Assembly: GCA_964017065.1 (NCBI GenBank)
Contig: OZ024783.1
Span: forward strand, 3,521,665-3,585,664
Length of the DNA: 64,000 nucleotides
Source of the DNA: Haliclona indistincta
Lineage: Eukaryota; Porifera; Demospongiae; Haplosclerida; Chalinidae
Direction of reading: 5' to 3'
The first letter of the stretch is position 1; every line of letters starts with the position of its first letter. The position numbers were made by a program, and so were the translations under genes. The notes beneath the pieces are model-generated. The model did no database searches and was not told the DNA's origin. It saw nothing but the letters and a program-made list of their open reading frames with translations. This document shows, one piece after another, positions 34,000-44,661 of the stretch.

Positions 34000-34465
34000 G
34001 CGGCAAATAGAGCGCCTAGATTCAAATGTGTACGTAAACGTACAATTTTCCCGACATTCCAGGAATACCGGATATTTTCCGTTCAAGTTTGTGACATGTG
34101 TACAGTGTAACCCCTCTAATCCGGACATCTGAATTGCGGACACCCCGTTTTAAAGGATACCAAATGTGGGCACCGGCTGATGCAGAGTGTATATTTCACC
34201 CCCTAAAAGAGGACACCCTCATTAATCAGGACAAATTTTTGAAGTCCCAAATGTGTCCGGATTAGAGGTTCCACTGTACCGACCTTGTGCTTCAGTTTTG
34301 CTGACGAAGAAATTTGAATACTAAAGAATGACAAGACGTAATTGGCAGCAAACCTGGACATACAATCCTGTAGCTACGAGTATCCATGGTTGGTTAGATG
34401 CCGTACTGGCACAATGCGAAAGTATCTTATAGCTGTCCCCGCCCATTTTATTCGCGCATGCGTGT
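34000..34465 (-). repeat. Right arm of long inverted repeat flanking the hAT remnant
   Basis: Reverse complement of 27090-27400, carrying an extra insert at about 34100-34277 whose own ends (AACCCCTCTAATCCGGACA and TGTCCGGATTAGAGGTT) form an inverted repeat. Confidence 0.7.
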
Positions 34466-34467
34466 CA

Positions 34468-34600
34468 CATTTGCAAGCATTATTCCATCTTGTTCCTTTA
34501 CTTTTGCAAGCATCATCCCATCTTGTTCCTTTCCTTTTTTAAGAGTCATCCCTACACTTTTCAGGTTTTTTATTAATGCTTTTTACTTTACTTGTTAACA
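34468..34600. repeat. Truncated half of a foldback element
   Basis: It matches the right arm of the element at 50617-51355 (TTTGCAAGCATNATCCCATC units, then the CATCCCTACAC end) but has only two or three units and no partner arm. Confidence 0.7.
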
Positions 34601-35837
34601 GGGGGTACCAGAAAGAAAAGTTACCGACCCCAGGCCAAAAAGTGGGTGGGTGGGTTGAGAGGGTTTTTACACAAAAAGTCATTTTGCGTAAATTTTAGCC
34701 ACTACATTTCTGGTGCTCTGTAGAGTTCTTTTACTGGTTCTTGACACCAGAAGAGGTCTATATCATGCAGATATAACATGCTTTTGTTATTTACAGTGTG
34801 TATCCACATACACTGTAAAAGGCAGGTAAATAAGGCATCATGCATGCATTAAGCTGTGAAGGGTGTGGACTGGAGGCGTGGCTAGCATAATCAGCTGCTT
34901 CTACTTGTAAGCCAGGCAGCTATTCTACGCACCAGCTTCTGCAATAGATTCAGTTGCACTCAGCCCTTGAGTGTTGTTCTTCCGTCGAAAGAAGCTATCA
35001 AATCGTGGAGTTTTAGCAGTATCGGGTTGAAACGTGTAGTCCAGTGGCAGATCTACAGGGGGGCCAGGCCCCCCTATATTACAATGGAATGTAAACAAGC
35101 ACTATACAAACGTATAATATGAATAAATTATGGCCCCCCAAGCACCTCTGGCTAGATCCGCCACTGGTGTAGTCGCTTAATCTTGGCCACATTCACAGCG
35201 GTAGTGCAGTCGCTTTCTGATCTCTGCTTGTTGCAGTAGCGTTCTGTATGATCGCGATCGATACTACACTCGCGCTATCGACTCACCCGCGCTATCGACG
35301 ACGAGCTACTTGTACGCGATCGCCATTTTTTCATGAATATTAATTAGCTCGCATTGTGAATATCATTATATGACACGTTATGACGTAGTGGGTGGGTGGG
35401 TAATGGGGCTATGTAAAAAACCGGCCTGGGGTCGACAATTTCCGCCACTGGCACCCCCTGCTTGTTATATGCTTCCGGTTCTACAAAAGCGGGAGGCAAG
35501 TGCCCCCTTGCTCTACCGTAGTTACGCCACTGGTGCGTAGACATCTCAAGAAAAAGCCTATAAAAGCCAGGGCAATGGCTACCTACAGTACCACTCACGT
35601 GCAAGTTCATACACACACGCGGTTCGCCTGCGAGGGGCTCGCGAGTAACACGAAAATGACCGTGAGGCAGTAATGCAAAGCCCGCGCGCATCAACGGGCA
35701 GTCCCGCGTGCGCGTGCAAGAGCTCTCGCGGTGCGCTCGCGTGCGCGATTACCTACATGATAACATGGAGCGCTCGATCTACAGCGCATATTTAAACCAG
35801 GTAGCGCTTTATAATCGCTGTCAGTTGCGGAGAGATC
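34601..35837. other. Region upstream of the BEN gene
   Basis: It contains a small MITE at 35041-35167 (GTGGCAGATC...GGGGGGCC and GGCCCCCC...GATCCGCCAC) and a piece of the 4136-type repeat near 35537-35590. From 35620 it is GC-rich, with many CG dinucleotides, which would suit a promoter for the plus-strand gene starting at 35838. Confidence 0.4.
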
Positions 35838-37205
35838 ATGGCATTGAGGAGAGCTTGCGCGCAGTCTCAAGCTGCAGCGCCAACGCATGCGCTGGTGCAG
35901 TTCGAGCACGAAGACACTATCAGCGTCGTGCCCCTAAAACGCGTTTCCTCTCCACCACGCCAAGAACTCGCCACAGGAGTGCGCTGCACAGTGGAGTGGG
36001 CTCGTGGGAAACTCTACCCTGGGATAGTGCTGGCTATTGGTAAGGCTTAATGTTCATGCTCTATACGTTGTATCATCGCGGTTTGTGCGTGTAGGGAGTG
36101 AAAGTGAAGTAGCAAAAGCTGCTGGTGATGTGGAAGATAAGGAGGAGGTAGAGAAAAGCACGGAGAAGAAGAAAGAAAAAGAAAATTCAAAGGGAAGAAA
36201 GGCAAGGAAGAGAAGCGAGGAGAGGCCAAGAAAAGCAAGGAGAAGGAAAAGCGACCAAAGAAAAGAAAAGCTGACCAGGTAAACCAATAAATTATGACAG
36301 CTATGCTAATAATAAATTCTGTGATTTTAGGCCAAGACTAGCAAAAGAGGAAAGAAGATTCTGCAGCTGGATTTGAAATAAAGTGTCTTGGGTCACCTGT
36401 GCCCTCTCAGAAAGAAACAGAGAATGACGAGAAAGGAGACTCGTGTAAAGAGAACGAGCAAAAAGAACTACCCCATATAGACATATCTTCCTCATCAGAA
36501 TCTGATTCTGTCACATGTAGCTCTTTGTGCTATAGTCCAGTTGTCGAGAAGGTATGTGTACTTGAGATTGTATCATAGTATCATAGTGCTTGAGATTGTA
36601 TCATAATATCACCTACTTACCTACTTATGTACTATCACAACAATGTACATGCATGTCAAGTACTTACAGTTTGTTTACATTCCAAAGGCCAGTATAATCT
36701 ACAAGTTACTGTGCTACTTAAATCTTTTGTTTATTGCACAGGTCATCACTCTGCGTGAGGTAAGAAGTCCTATCCATTTCAACCAAGATGCCGAAACGGT
36801 TCTTCAGGAAATAAAATCTGCTGTCTATGCCATCAAAGCTACAGTACATGAAATTAAAGAACAAGTCAGCCATCTCCAAGAACAGTCTTCTCACTCGCAG
36901 CCTCGCTTTCAACAGCCTAACCCTAATTTCCACCAAGCTCACTTTCAGCCACCTGTCTACCAAAACTATGAACAGACTTGGTATATGGAAGATCAGACTC
37001 CTCCACCACTTCCGCCATCTTTACTACCTCCACCATCTAAACCACTTGCACCAACTACTCCAATAGATGACGTCAAGGAAAATACAGAAGAGTTCACATT
37101 TGCTTTCCTTATGGATGTCAAATCACAAAGTTGCTCGAGAGCTAATTTAGCTTCAAAGCTAGTCAAACACCTGTTCACGAAGGAGGAGCGAAAAAACTCA
37201 AATGT
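35838..37205 (+). CDS. BEN-domain protein, cut by an N gap
   Basis: Four exons: 35838-36039, 36095-36278, 36331-36551 and 36742-37205 (gap). The first encodes a Tudor-like module often seen at the start of BEN proteins (ALVQFEHEDTISVVPLKRV and VEWARGKLYPGIVLAIG). The second is a long Lys/Glu-rich stretch with a KRPKKRK nuclear-localisation-like run. The last has a coiled coil (VLQEIKSAVYAIKATVHEIK), a Pro-rich linker and the start of a BEN domain (SRANLASKLVKHLFTKEERK). BEN domains bind DNA or chromatin proteins in the nucleus. Exons 1-2 join in phase 1. Exon 2 changes frame (Glu-rich frame to KRPKKRK frame) and exon 3 needs another one-base shift, so there are indels: sequencing error or decay. 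Confidence 0.7.
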
Positions 37206-37405
37206 NNNNNNNNNNNNNNNNNNNNNNNNNNNNNNNNNNNNNNNNNNNNNNNNNNNNNNNNNNNNNNNNNNNNNNNNNNNNNNNNNNNNNNNNNNNNNNN
37301 NNNNNNNNNNNNNNNNNNNNNNNNNNNNNNNNNNNNNNNNNNNNNNNNNNNNNNNNNNNNNNNNNNNNNNNNNNNNNNNNNNNNNNNNNNNNNNNNNNNN
37401 NNNNN
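37206..37405. other. Assembly gap (200 N)
   Basis: A run of N that removes most of the BEN domain. The 33 bases after it (NEDFCLGNSIN in one frame) may be the end of the gene or intron. Confidence 0.95.
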
Positions 37406-37668
37406 AATGAGGATTTTTGTCTTGGTAACAGCATAAACTAGGCACCGAAGGTGCTTATGCCTCGGTGGAATGTTATGCATACATGCCTGTCTGACTAAAT
37501 ATGCTGAACTGAAATACACAAGCAGTAATGAAAGTCTGCTGTTGCTAGTTGAACACTATGTTAGTGGCTGACGACTTATAAAATTATTACGAAGTTCAGC
37601 ACCTCATAATGAGAGACAATAAATCTGACATGGTATTCAATAATGGCAATGAATATTTTACATAATAT

Positions 37669-37861
37669 TGTAACGCCGGACAGTCTAGACCTGACTTAGT
37701 CATGTTCACAGAACAATCACTGTTGTATTTTCATACACATGTCACCTCATCATATGACCTAGCCTAACCTTTAAATATGTGTGCATTGACTGTTGCATGA
37801 GAGAGTATTTTCTGAGTCATAACTGTTGCACCGTGTTCCCGACGCTCTGGCTAGCGCTACA
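37669..37861 (+). repeat. 5' LTR of Ty3/gypsy element
   Basis: 193 bases, TG...CA, starting TGTAACGCCGG and ending GCGCTACA. It appears identical to the 3' LTR when compared by eye. The flanking target duplication is ATAT (37665-37668 and 43079-43082). Confidence 0.92.
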
Positions 37862-37862
37862 C

Positions 37863-37880
37863 TGGTGGCAGCGGTGGGAT
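37863..37880 (+). other. Putative primer binding site
   Basis: TGGTGGCAGCGGTGGGAT starts one base after the 5' LTR. TGG matches the complement of a tRNA CCA end; the tRNA is not identified. Confidence 0.55.
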
Positions 37881-38112
37881 ATCAAGAGTCCTGCAGCTCG
37901 CAACTTCTGTTGTCAGACGGGTGTCTTCGTCAACTGTCCAGGAGCCCCAAAGCCCTCGGTTGGCGGAGGGGACAGAGTCCAGCGGCTGGCGTTGTCACCT
38001 GTTCTTCACTGTCCTGACCTTGCCCTTAGTGAAGGGCCCTTAAAGGCGAGCTTTGCTGTACTCTCTGTGTATTTTCCTATCTGCTGTTTTTTTCTCTTAG
38101 TCACCGCGAATA

Positions 38113-38994
38113 ATGGCAGCTCCTCAGCTTCGCGCTCCACGTCCTTATTCCCTCGGGGAGGACTTCCAGTTATGGCTGCGTCGGTTCGAAGCATTCGCTA
38201 AGGCTGTCAAGACACCGGACGACCAGTTCTGTAATGCTGTTTTGTCTCTGCTAGATGATGGTGCGTTCCGGGCGTTCGACCTGTTACGGAATTCAGACGC
38301 GCTTGTTGACGCGGCAGACTACAAAGAATTGACTAAAGCGCTCACCGAGAGATTCAGCCCTGGGACAGCGATGCAGGAGCTACGGTGGCATCTAAGTCAA
38401 CGAGTTCAGGAGGAAAAAGAGTCACTCGACGAATTCGCAGATGCTCTAATTCACCTCGCAAATCGTGGTTACCCGGACCAGACTGCTAATTTCAGGATGG
38501 AGATAGCTGGAGACAGGTTTATTGCTGGTCTCCGAGATGACCGTCTACAAGAAGCGCTGATGCAACAAGAGCCGGACAAATTAAAGAATCTGGATGAAGC
38601 CCGCAAGGCAGCAAAGAGATTGGAAGCAGCACAGCTAGCTCGGAAGAAGATGCGTGCTAAGGCAGTGGAAGTCCGGCGAGTTCAGTTCACTGAGCCGACT
38701 CTAACTACTCCTGCTGATGTTAATGCTGTTGGAGCCAGAGCTAGGGGCGACGATGATTTAGCTGAGGCGGTTCGCCAAAACACCGTGATGTTGCAGCAGT
38801 TGCTAACCCAGTTCAACAATCGACAACCTACCGGACGTCGTCCTCCACGTCGACCACGCCGACCACCTTTAGGAAGTTGCTGGCGCTGTGGTGAAGAAGG
38901 TCACTTCCAGCGAGACTGCCCACATCCTAGCCCACAACCAGCGGGAAACGATCAGCGACCGACGAATTGGGTCAACCGCCGGTCGCAGAAGTAA
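38113..38994 (+). CDS. gag: Gag polyprotein of the Ty3/gypsy element
   Basis: 293 residues from ATG 38113. The N-terminal two thirds are helical and capsid-like (retrotransposon gag pattern with WHLSQRVQEEKESLDEFADA). An Arg-rich linker leads to a CCHC zinc knuckle, CWRCGEEGHFQRDCPH, near residue 257. Gag forms the particle and packages RNA. It overlaps pol by about 28 bases in a different frame, so pol is probably made by -1 frameshifting. Confidence 0.92.
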   Translation: MAAPQLRAPRPYSLGEDFQLWLRRFEAFAKAVKTPDDQFCNAVLSLLDDGAFRAFDLLRNSDALVDAADYKELTKALTERFSPGTAMQELRWHLSQRVQEEKESLDEFADALIHLANRGYPDQTANFRMEIAGDRFIAGLRDDRLQEALMQQEPDKLKNLDEARKAAKRLEAAQLARKKMRAKAVEVRRVQFTEPTLTTPADVNAVGARARGDDDLAEAVRQNTVMLQQLLTQFNNRQPTGRRPPRRPRRPPLGSCWRCGEEGHFQRDCPHPSPQPAGNDQRPTNWVNRRSQK

Positions 38995-41900
38995 CTGACC
39001 TCAACCCCCTTCACATATCCAGTACCTCCCTTCAGCAGTCCATCTTTGTCAACGGGGTGGTTCAGAAGAGGCCAATATCTCTACTTGTAGATACTGGGTC
39101 GGCGATTACCATTATTCATGAACGAGTATGGTGTCCTCCGCAGAGTGGTCTACGAAAAGTGAACAGACCAGTACTAGCAGCAAACGGAGGACCTCTATCC
39201 ATCCTTGGACAGACAGAAGTCCGCATAGTGATTGCCGGAAAAGAGTTCTCACATCAAGTTCTGATCGCTGGAGACATTACCCAGGAGTGTATACTCGGTG
39301 CCGATTTCTTGACCACACATGGATTTGTCATCGACTTGGGAAACCATGTGCTGCGTGTCGGAGAGACTTCTACTCCTCTGCTTAGTTCAAAGACACCACT
39401 TGCCTCCAGCTACCATGTCTCTGTTGGTGAGACTTTTGTTGTTCACCCGGGAGAAGAGAGACTGTGTAAAGCTAATATCAGTTGTGAATATCCCTCTCTT
39501 GCAGGTACTACAGGTGTGGTGGAAGCTCAGGAGGGAATCGAAGAGAAGCATCAGATCCTCTTGGCGCGTGTACTAGCTAACCCTGATCAAGGAACGGTTC
39601 CACTGAGAATTGCTAATCTCTCTGGTTCAGCAGTAACACTTTACAAGGGAACCAATCTCGCTAAATTTTGTCCCTTGGGTTCGCCAGATCAGGACACCGA
39701 GTATGTGGAGCTACCTATGACAGAGTCGACTCCTGATACACATGTCCATCACGTTGGTCTTCAGCAGTCTCCAGCATCGCTACTTGGAATTGATACCAGA
39801 GAGTGGAGTGAACATCAAGTAGAAGCCCTGAATGGACTGGTTAGCGATTTCTCATCTGTCTTTTCCTCTGGTAAAAGTGACCTTGGTCGTACTGATAAAA
39901 TCTATCATCAAATCAACACAGGTGAAGCAGCTCCCATATGTCAAACCCCTCGTCGGCTTCCCTTTCATAGCAGACAACAAGTCGCTGAGATGCTGGAAGA
40001 AATGGGAAGACAAGGTGTTATAGAATCGTCATCTTCTCCATGGGCGTCCCCCATTGTGCTAGTAAAGAAGAAGGACGGTTCTCTGAGGTTTTGCGTGGAC
40101 TATCGGAAGCTCAACAAAGTCACTACTCGTGACTCCTATCCGCTTCCAAGGGTTGACGACATCCTAGACTCTTTGCATGGTGCCGAATGGTTCACTACAC
40201 TGGATCTCAGAAGTGGGTATTGGCAAGTGGAAGTTGAACCATCTGACAGACCGAAAACCGCTTTTACAACACCATATGGACTGTATCAGTTCCGCGTAAT
40301 GCCTTTCGGTCTATGCAACGCCCCTAGCACCTTTCAACGATTGATGGAGCTGGTACTGTCGGGCATGTGCTGGGAGATCTGTTTGATCTACTTGGACGAT
40401 GTGATTGTCTTCGGACGTAACTGGGATGAACATCTTCAGCGATTACGTCAAGTATTGTCCAGACTTCAAGAAGCTCACCTCAAACTCCATCCAGGGAAAT
40501 GTCAATTTTTTCGCAAATCTGTGTCGTTCCTTGGTCATGTTATCTCTCAGCATGGTGTGGAGACTGACCCTGTCAAGATTCAAGCAATTACCCACTGGCC
40601 TCCTCCGACCAACGCAAAAGAACTCAGGAGTTTTCTTGGACTAGCATCATATTACCGACGCTTTATTCCCAAGTTTGCAGAAATAGCAGCACCTCTCTAC
40701 CGTCTTCAAGAGAAGGAATCTCGTTTCAGCTGGACTGAACCTTGCCAAACAGCCTTCGATACCTTGAAACAGAAACTCACTACTGCTCCTGTGCTGGCAT
40801 TCCCTACGCGTGACGGCATGTTTGTGTTAGATACTGATGCTAGTAATATTGCTATTGGTGCTGTACTCTCTCAACTGCAGGGCGGCGTGGAGAAGGTTAT
40901 TGCATATGGTAGCCGGACACTTTCTAAGTCTGAGAGAAACTACTGTGCTACTAGGCGAGAGCTTCTAGCCCTTGTCTACTTCCTGCGCTATTTCCGAGCT
41001 TATCTGCTAGGGAGACCCTTCCACGCTCGAACAGATCATGCTGCACTACAGTGGCTCCAACAATTCAAAGAACCAGAGGGACAAGTCGCTCGATGGCTGG
41101 AGCAGATACAAGAGTTTGACTTCCAAACACTTCATCGTCCGGGAAAACTTCACACCAATGCTGATGCTTTGTCCAGAATTGTACCATCTCAAGAAACTGA
41201 CGCCACAGCAGCAGTGAGCATGGATCCTATCGATACCTCCAATTGGGCACCAGTTTGGACTGACGAAGATCTTCAACACCAGCAAGCTAATGATCCTGAC
41301 TTGAAGATCATTTTGGAGTGGATGAAGACCTCCAGTGAGAGACCTGCTTTGGTACAAGTAAGCGGTAAAGGTTCTATTGTCCGTTCTCTGTGGGCTCAAT
41401 GGGACTGCTTGGAGTTGAGAGACAATGTCCTGTATAGGCGTTGGGAAGATAATGTTGGAAATGTTACAATGTTTCAGTTTGTTGTACCACAGGTCCTGGT
41501 TGATGATGTTCTACATGCTCTACATGGAGGAATTGGTGGTGGACACCTCGGAATCACGAAGACCCTGAGAAAGATACGAGAGCGTTTCTACTGGCCAGGT
41601 CTGCAGAAGGACGTGGAGGATTGGTGTCGAAAGTGTGCGAGGTGTGCTCAAGCCAAGTCCCCTTCTACCTCAGCAAGAGCTCCTCTGGTTCCAAGTGTGG
41701 TCGGAGTACCAATGGAAAGAGTAGCGTTGGACATCATTGGACCATTGCCTAAATCCAGACGTGGAAACAAATATGTCCTGGTGATCTCTGATTATTTTAC
41801 TCGCTGGGCAGAAGCTGTCAGTCTTCCGAATCAAGAAGCATCAACAGTGGCTCAAGCTCTCATGAATGAGTGGATCTGCCGTTATGGAGCTCCCGAATCA

Positions 41901-42872
41901 ATCCATACAGATCAGGGAAGGAACTTCGAGTCCAAGCTGTTCTCTGAGCTCTGTGATCTACTGGATATTCACAAGACCAGAACTACTCCCTACCATCCTC
42001 AGTCAGATGGATTAGTGGAGCGTCTGAATCGTACCCTTAGACAACTGTTGACCATTCAGATGCAAAAATGCCCAGAGGATACATGGGATGATCACCTTGC
42101 CCCTCTGATGTTAGCTTATCGTTCCAGTATACACGACAGTGTCAAGTTCACACCACACTATCTGATGTTTGGACGAGAAGTACGCCTTCCGGTGGATATT
42201 ATGTTTGGTGGCGAGAGAGCGCCTGGTGAATCTCCAGCTGAATACACAAGCAATGTGAGGAGCCGCTTCAGCAGAGCGTATGAGACTGCTAGAGATAATG
42301 GACAGGGAGCACAGAAGCGACAGAAAGATCACTATGACCGTAAAGTCACAGGAGGAAGATATAAGCCTGGTGATTTGGTGTGGCTCTACTGTCCAGCAGT
42401 ATCTCCTGGAAAGGCTAAGAAATTTCATAGTGGTTGGAAGGGACCATACAAAATTCTGAAAGTGATCTCCGACGTGGTCTACCGAATACAGCTGGTTACC
42501 CCACCAACCGACAGGAGACGAAGACAACGCTTGGTCGTACACTTCAATCGACTGAAGCCCTGTTACACGTCGAGTCCAGGAAACCCTACTGAGAAATCTC
42601 CAAGTCAACCGAACCCTCCATCTGCTGGCACACCTACCATAGACCCGCCTGTTGAAGATGATCTGATGGTGCCCATACCAATAGACGAGCCGACATCACA
42701 AGTAGCCAATCCAGACACCAACCCAACTTCCCAAGCAACCACTTCAGATGCTGATGCGGCTTCAGAAGCAGTCAGTCCAGATCAAGAAGCAGGCACTCGT
42801 GGAGGCAGCTGGTCAGGACAACTTCGGCGCACAGTGCGACCGCCAGACTACTATCGTCCAGGCTCTTCGTGA
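38967..42872 (+). CDS. pol: Pol polyprotein (protease, RT, RNase H, integrase)
   Basis: 1,301 codons open in the frame -1 to gag; the first codon counted is TTG, so it is likely not an independent start. Aspartic protease motif DTGS at residues 42-45. Reverse transcriptase with YLDD at 475-478. RNase H begins around the DTDAS motif near 620. Integrase has an HHCC zinc site around 850-895 and a catalytic triad D922, D982, E1018 (35-residue spacing between the last two). A GPY-type module (GWKGPYKILKV) follows, then a Pro/Thr-rich tail. All catalytic residues are present. Confidence 0.95.
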   Translation: MGQPPVAEVTDLNPLHISSTSLQQSIFVNGVVQKRPISLLVDTGSAITIIHERVWCPPQSGLRKVNRPVLAANGGPLSILGQTEVRIVIAGKEFSHQVLIAGDITQECILGADFLTTHGFVIDLGNHVLRVGETSTPLLSSKTPLASSYHVSVGETFVVHPGEERLCKANISCEYPSLAGTTGVVEAQEGIEEKHQILLARVLANPDQGTVPLRIANLSGSAVTLYKGTNLAKFCPLGSPDQDTEYVELPMTESTPDTHVHHVGLQQSPASLLGIDTREWSEHQVEALNGLVSDFSSVFSSGKSDLGRTDKIYHQINTGEAAPICQTPRRLPFHSRQQVAEMLEEMGRQGVIESSSSPWASPIVLVKKKDGSLRFCVDYRKLNKVTTRDSYPLPRVDDILDSLHGAEWFTTLDLRSGYWQVEVEPSDRPKTAFTTPYGLYQFRVMPFGLCNAPSTFQRLMELVLSGMCWEICLIYLDDVIVFGRNWDEHLQRLRQVLSRLQEAHLKLHPGKCQFFRKSVSFLGHVISQHGVETDPVKIQAITHWPPPTNAKELRSFLGLASYYRRFIPKFAEIAAPLYRLQEKESRFSWTEPCQTAFDTLKQKLTTAPVLAFPTRDGMFVLDTDASNIAIGAVLSQLQGGVEKVIAYGSRTLSKSERNYCATRRELLALVYFLRYFRAYLLGRPFHARTDHAALQWLQQFKEPEGQVARWLEQIQEFDFQTLHRPGKLHTNADALSRIVPSQETDATAAVSMDPIDTSNWAPVWTDEDLQHQQANDPDLKIILEWMKTSSERPALVQVSGKGSIVRSLWAQWDCLELRDNVLYRRWEDNVGNVTMFQFVVPQVLVDDVLHALHGGIGGGHLGITKTLRKIRERFYWPGLQKDVEDWCRKCARCAQAKSPSTSARAPLVPSVVGVPMERVALDIIGPLPKSRRGNKYVLVISDYFTRWAEAVSLPNQEASTVAQALMNEWICRYGAPESIHTDQGRNFESKLFSELCDLLDIHKTRTTPYHPQSDGLVERLNRTLRQLLTIQMQKCPEDTWDDHLAPLMLAYRSSIHDSVKFTPHYLMFGREVRLPVDIMFGGERAPGESPAEYTSNVRSRFSRAYETARDNGQGAQKRQKDHYDRKVTGGRYKPGDLVWLYCPAVSPGKAKKFHSGWKGPYKILKVISDVVYRIQLVTPPTDRRRRQRLVVHFNRLKPCYTSSPGNPTEKSPSQPNPPSAGTPTIDPPVEDDLMVPIPIDEPTSQVANPDTNPTSQATTSDADAASEAVSPDQEAGTRGGSWSGQLRRTVRPPDYYRPGSS

Positions 42873-42885
42873 GGAGGGGGAGTAG
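42868..42885 (+). other. Polypurine tract
   Basis: The purine-rich run GTGAGGAGGGGGAGTAG lies immediately before the 3' LTR, overlapping the pol stop codon, where plus-strand priming is expected. Confidence 0.75.
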
Positions 42886-43078
42886 TGTAACGCCGGACAG
42901 TCTAGACCTGACTTAGTCATGTTCACAGAACAATCACTGTTGTATTTTCATACACATGTCACCTCATCATATGACCTAGCCTAACCTTTAAATATGTGTG
43001 CATTGACTGTTGCATGAGAGAGTATTTTCTGAGTCATAACTGTTGCACCGTGTTCCCGACGCTCTGGCTAGCGCTACA
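42886..43078 (+). repeat. 3' LTR of Ty3/gypsy element
   Basis: 193 bases, identical by eye to the 5' LTR, followed by the ATAT target duplication. Confidence 0.92.
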
Positions 43079-43873
43079 ATATTATACTAGTGAGATGTAA
43101 GGAGTAGAGAAAAGAAAATAAACATACACGTACAGTAAAGTTAAACTGCAGCTGTTGTACCTTCTGTGCAGCAATCACAATGCAGTATAATAGTTGTGCA
43201 ATCAGAGTGCTGACCACTAATAATTGAACTGGGCGTGTCTATATGTTGTTCAGGGCACAGCACGTACAACGAGCGAGATAGCGTCCATAGCTTGCTTGCA
43301 CAATTTCTTTAGACATACGATGTAACCTATCAGCTTCTAGGCAGTCAACTGTGGATATTTTTGTCTACGGAGAACTCTAGATCGCCAGCAACGGCCATAG
43401 AACGCGAGGTAAGCAAAGCTACGCCATAACTCTAGAACGCAGCTTCATATACAAGTCTGCCGTGCTGTTCTGAAGTAAAGGCGAACTCACTAGCTGTAAG
43501 GCAGCCAGCAATAGACAATTCTGTCTTTACATCAGCAACTAGATCGCCAGCCGTCGATCGCGAGGTAAGCAATCACGCTATAACTCACGAACAGAGCCTT
43601 ATAACCAAAATCCTTACAATTCATTTTCAAGCAAATATCGACTTTAGCTTGTGTTGCAACTTTCAGCGCTTAGTTTTCTGCGAGCGACGAGAAATCCTGC
43701 CGACAGACAGACACACACACACACAGATACACAACACGACTACTGTATGTATGTATGCCCCGTGGCTCCGCCCACCGAGGCATAATGATTAACTCACAGT
43801 ACATACTAAGACATGATCAAGTACGAGTAACATTATGACCACATCATGTACATGATAAACTACAGCTACCAAC

Positions 43874-44283
43874 CTTGTACAGTGAGAAGAACATCACTGG
43901 AATCAGGTCTGGATAGAAGTCCTGCATACATGAACAAAAGAATCAGTAAGACAGCTGAATGCGGAGACTACTTGCAGCTGTACATGAGGAATTCAATTCT
44001 GTACACACATTCACTGACCGAACAGCACGTTGCTGAGATGCTCTGTTATTTTTGAGTTTGAAGTGATGGTTTTCACGAAGGCTCCTAGCTCGTTTGTGGC
44101 GCTGAGGAGAGCTTGGAACTCGTTGAGCACTTTCTTCACGTGAACTCCCAGCTCGTCGGCGCTCTCGAGTCGTTCTGTAGCACAAGCAATGCAGAAGCGG
44201 TGTATAGAGAACCCTGGAACAGTCCAAACAGCACTGTGCTGGGAGTGACTAGCTGTGTACAGAGGAAAGTCTGTAGTCGCCAT
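43874..44283 (-). CDS. Possible 5' exons of an unrecognised minus-strand gene
   Basis: Exon 44283-44019 begins with ATG (MATTDFPLYTASHSQH...) and runs 88 codons to a GTCAGT donor in phase 1. Exon 43921-43874 lies between TATGCAG and GTTGGT, is phase 1-1 and stays open (GLLSRPDSSDVLLTVQ). Heptad-like helices are seen (ADELGVHVKKVLNEFQALL). No family was recognised. The continuation would be interrupted by the MITE and retrotransposon at 37438-43790. Confidence 0.3.
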
Positions 44284-44661
44284 GATGTTTCGCACAGCTG
44301 GAAATAAACCAGCCACACCCCCAGGGCGTGTGCATGCATGCATACAGTTCTCTTCACGGATCTCATGCTGTGGGATTCAGAGACGAGACTAGGATCAGAT
44401 GTGAGTTTTAGTAGGCAGTGGTTGTTTAGAAAACACTAACTAAAGGGTGATTAGGAGCTCATGTGTAGCTTACGGTGTCTGCTGCATGAACTCTAGCTAG
44501 TCGTGACCTCCCCAGACTATACTATAGATTCCTAGTTAGCTGTCTAACAGTTACATGAACACAATAACTATGTACTATCCATAGGGTACCATACTGTGAC
44601 TTCATGTAAACTGAACAACATACAGTTATTCCTCCTAACATGTCTTTCTCTGTCACCACAG

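Larger units (their letters stand above)
37669..43078 (+). mobile_element. Intact Ty3/gypsy LTR retrotransposon
   Basis: 5.4 kb: LTR, leader, gag, pol, polypurine tract, LTR. Both reading frames are unbroken and the LTRs look identical, pointing to a very recent insertion. Pol order is protease, reverse transcriptase, RNase H, integrase, as in Ty3/gypsy. No envelope frame follows pol. Confidence 0.95.
37438..43790. mobile_element. MITE with ATGCCTCGGTGG ends, split by the Ty3/gypsy insertion
   Basis: Left part 37438-37668 begins TAGGCACCGAAGGTGCTTATG; right part 43079-43790 ends with CCACCGAGGCATAAT. The uninterrupted relative is at 29199-29890. This shows the order of insertion: MITE first, retrotransposon later. 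Confidence 0.7.

Noticed and set aside
36037..36287. Minus-strand Leu/Ser/Phe-rich frames that look like membrane proteins
   Set aside because: They are the complement of the Lys/Glu-rich exon of the BEN gene.
42111..42608. Minus-strand 165-codon frame
   Set aside because: Antisense of the integrase C-terminus of the Ty3/gypsy element.
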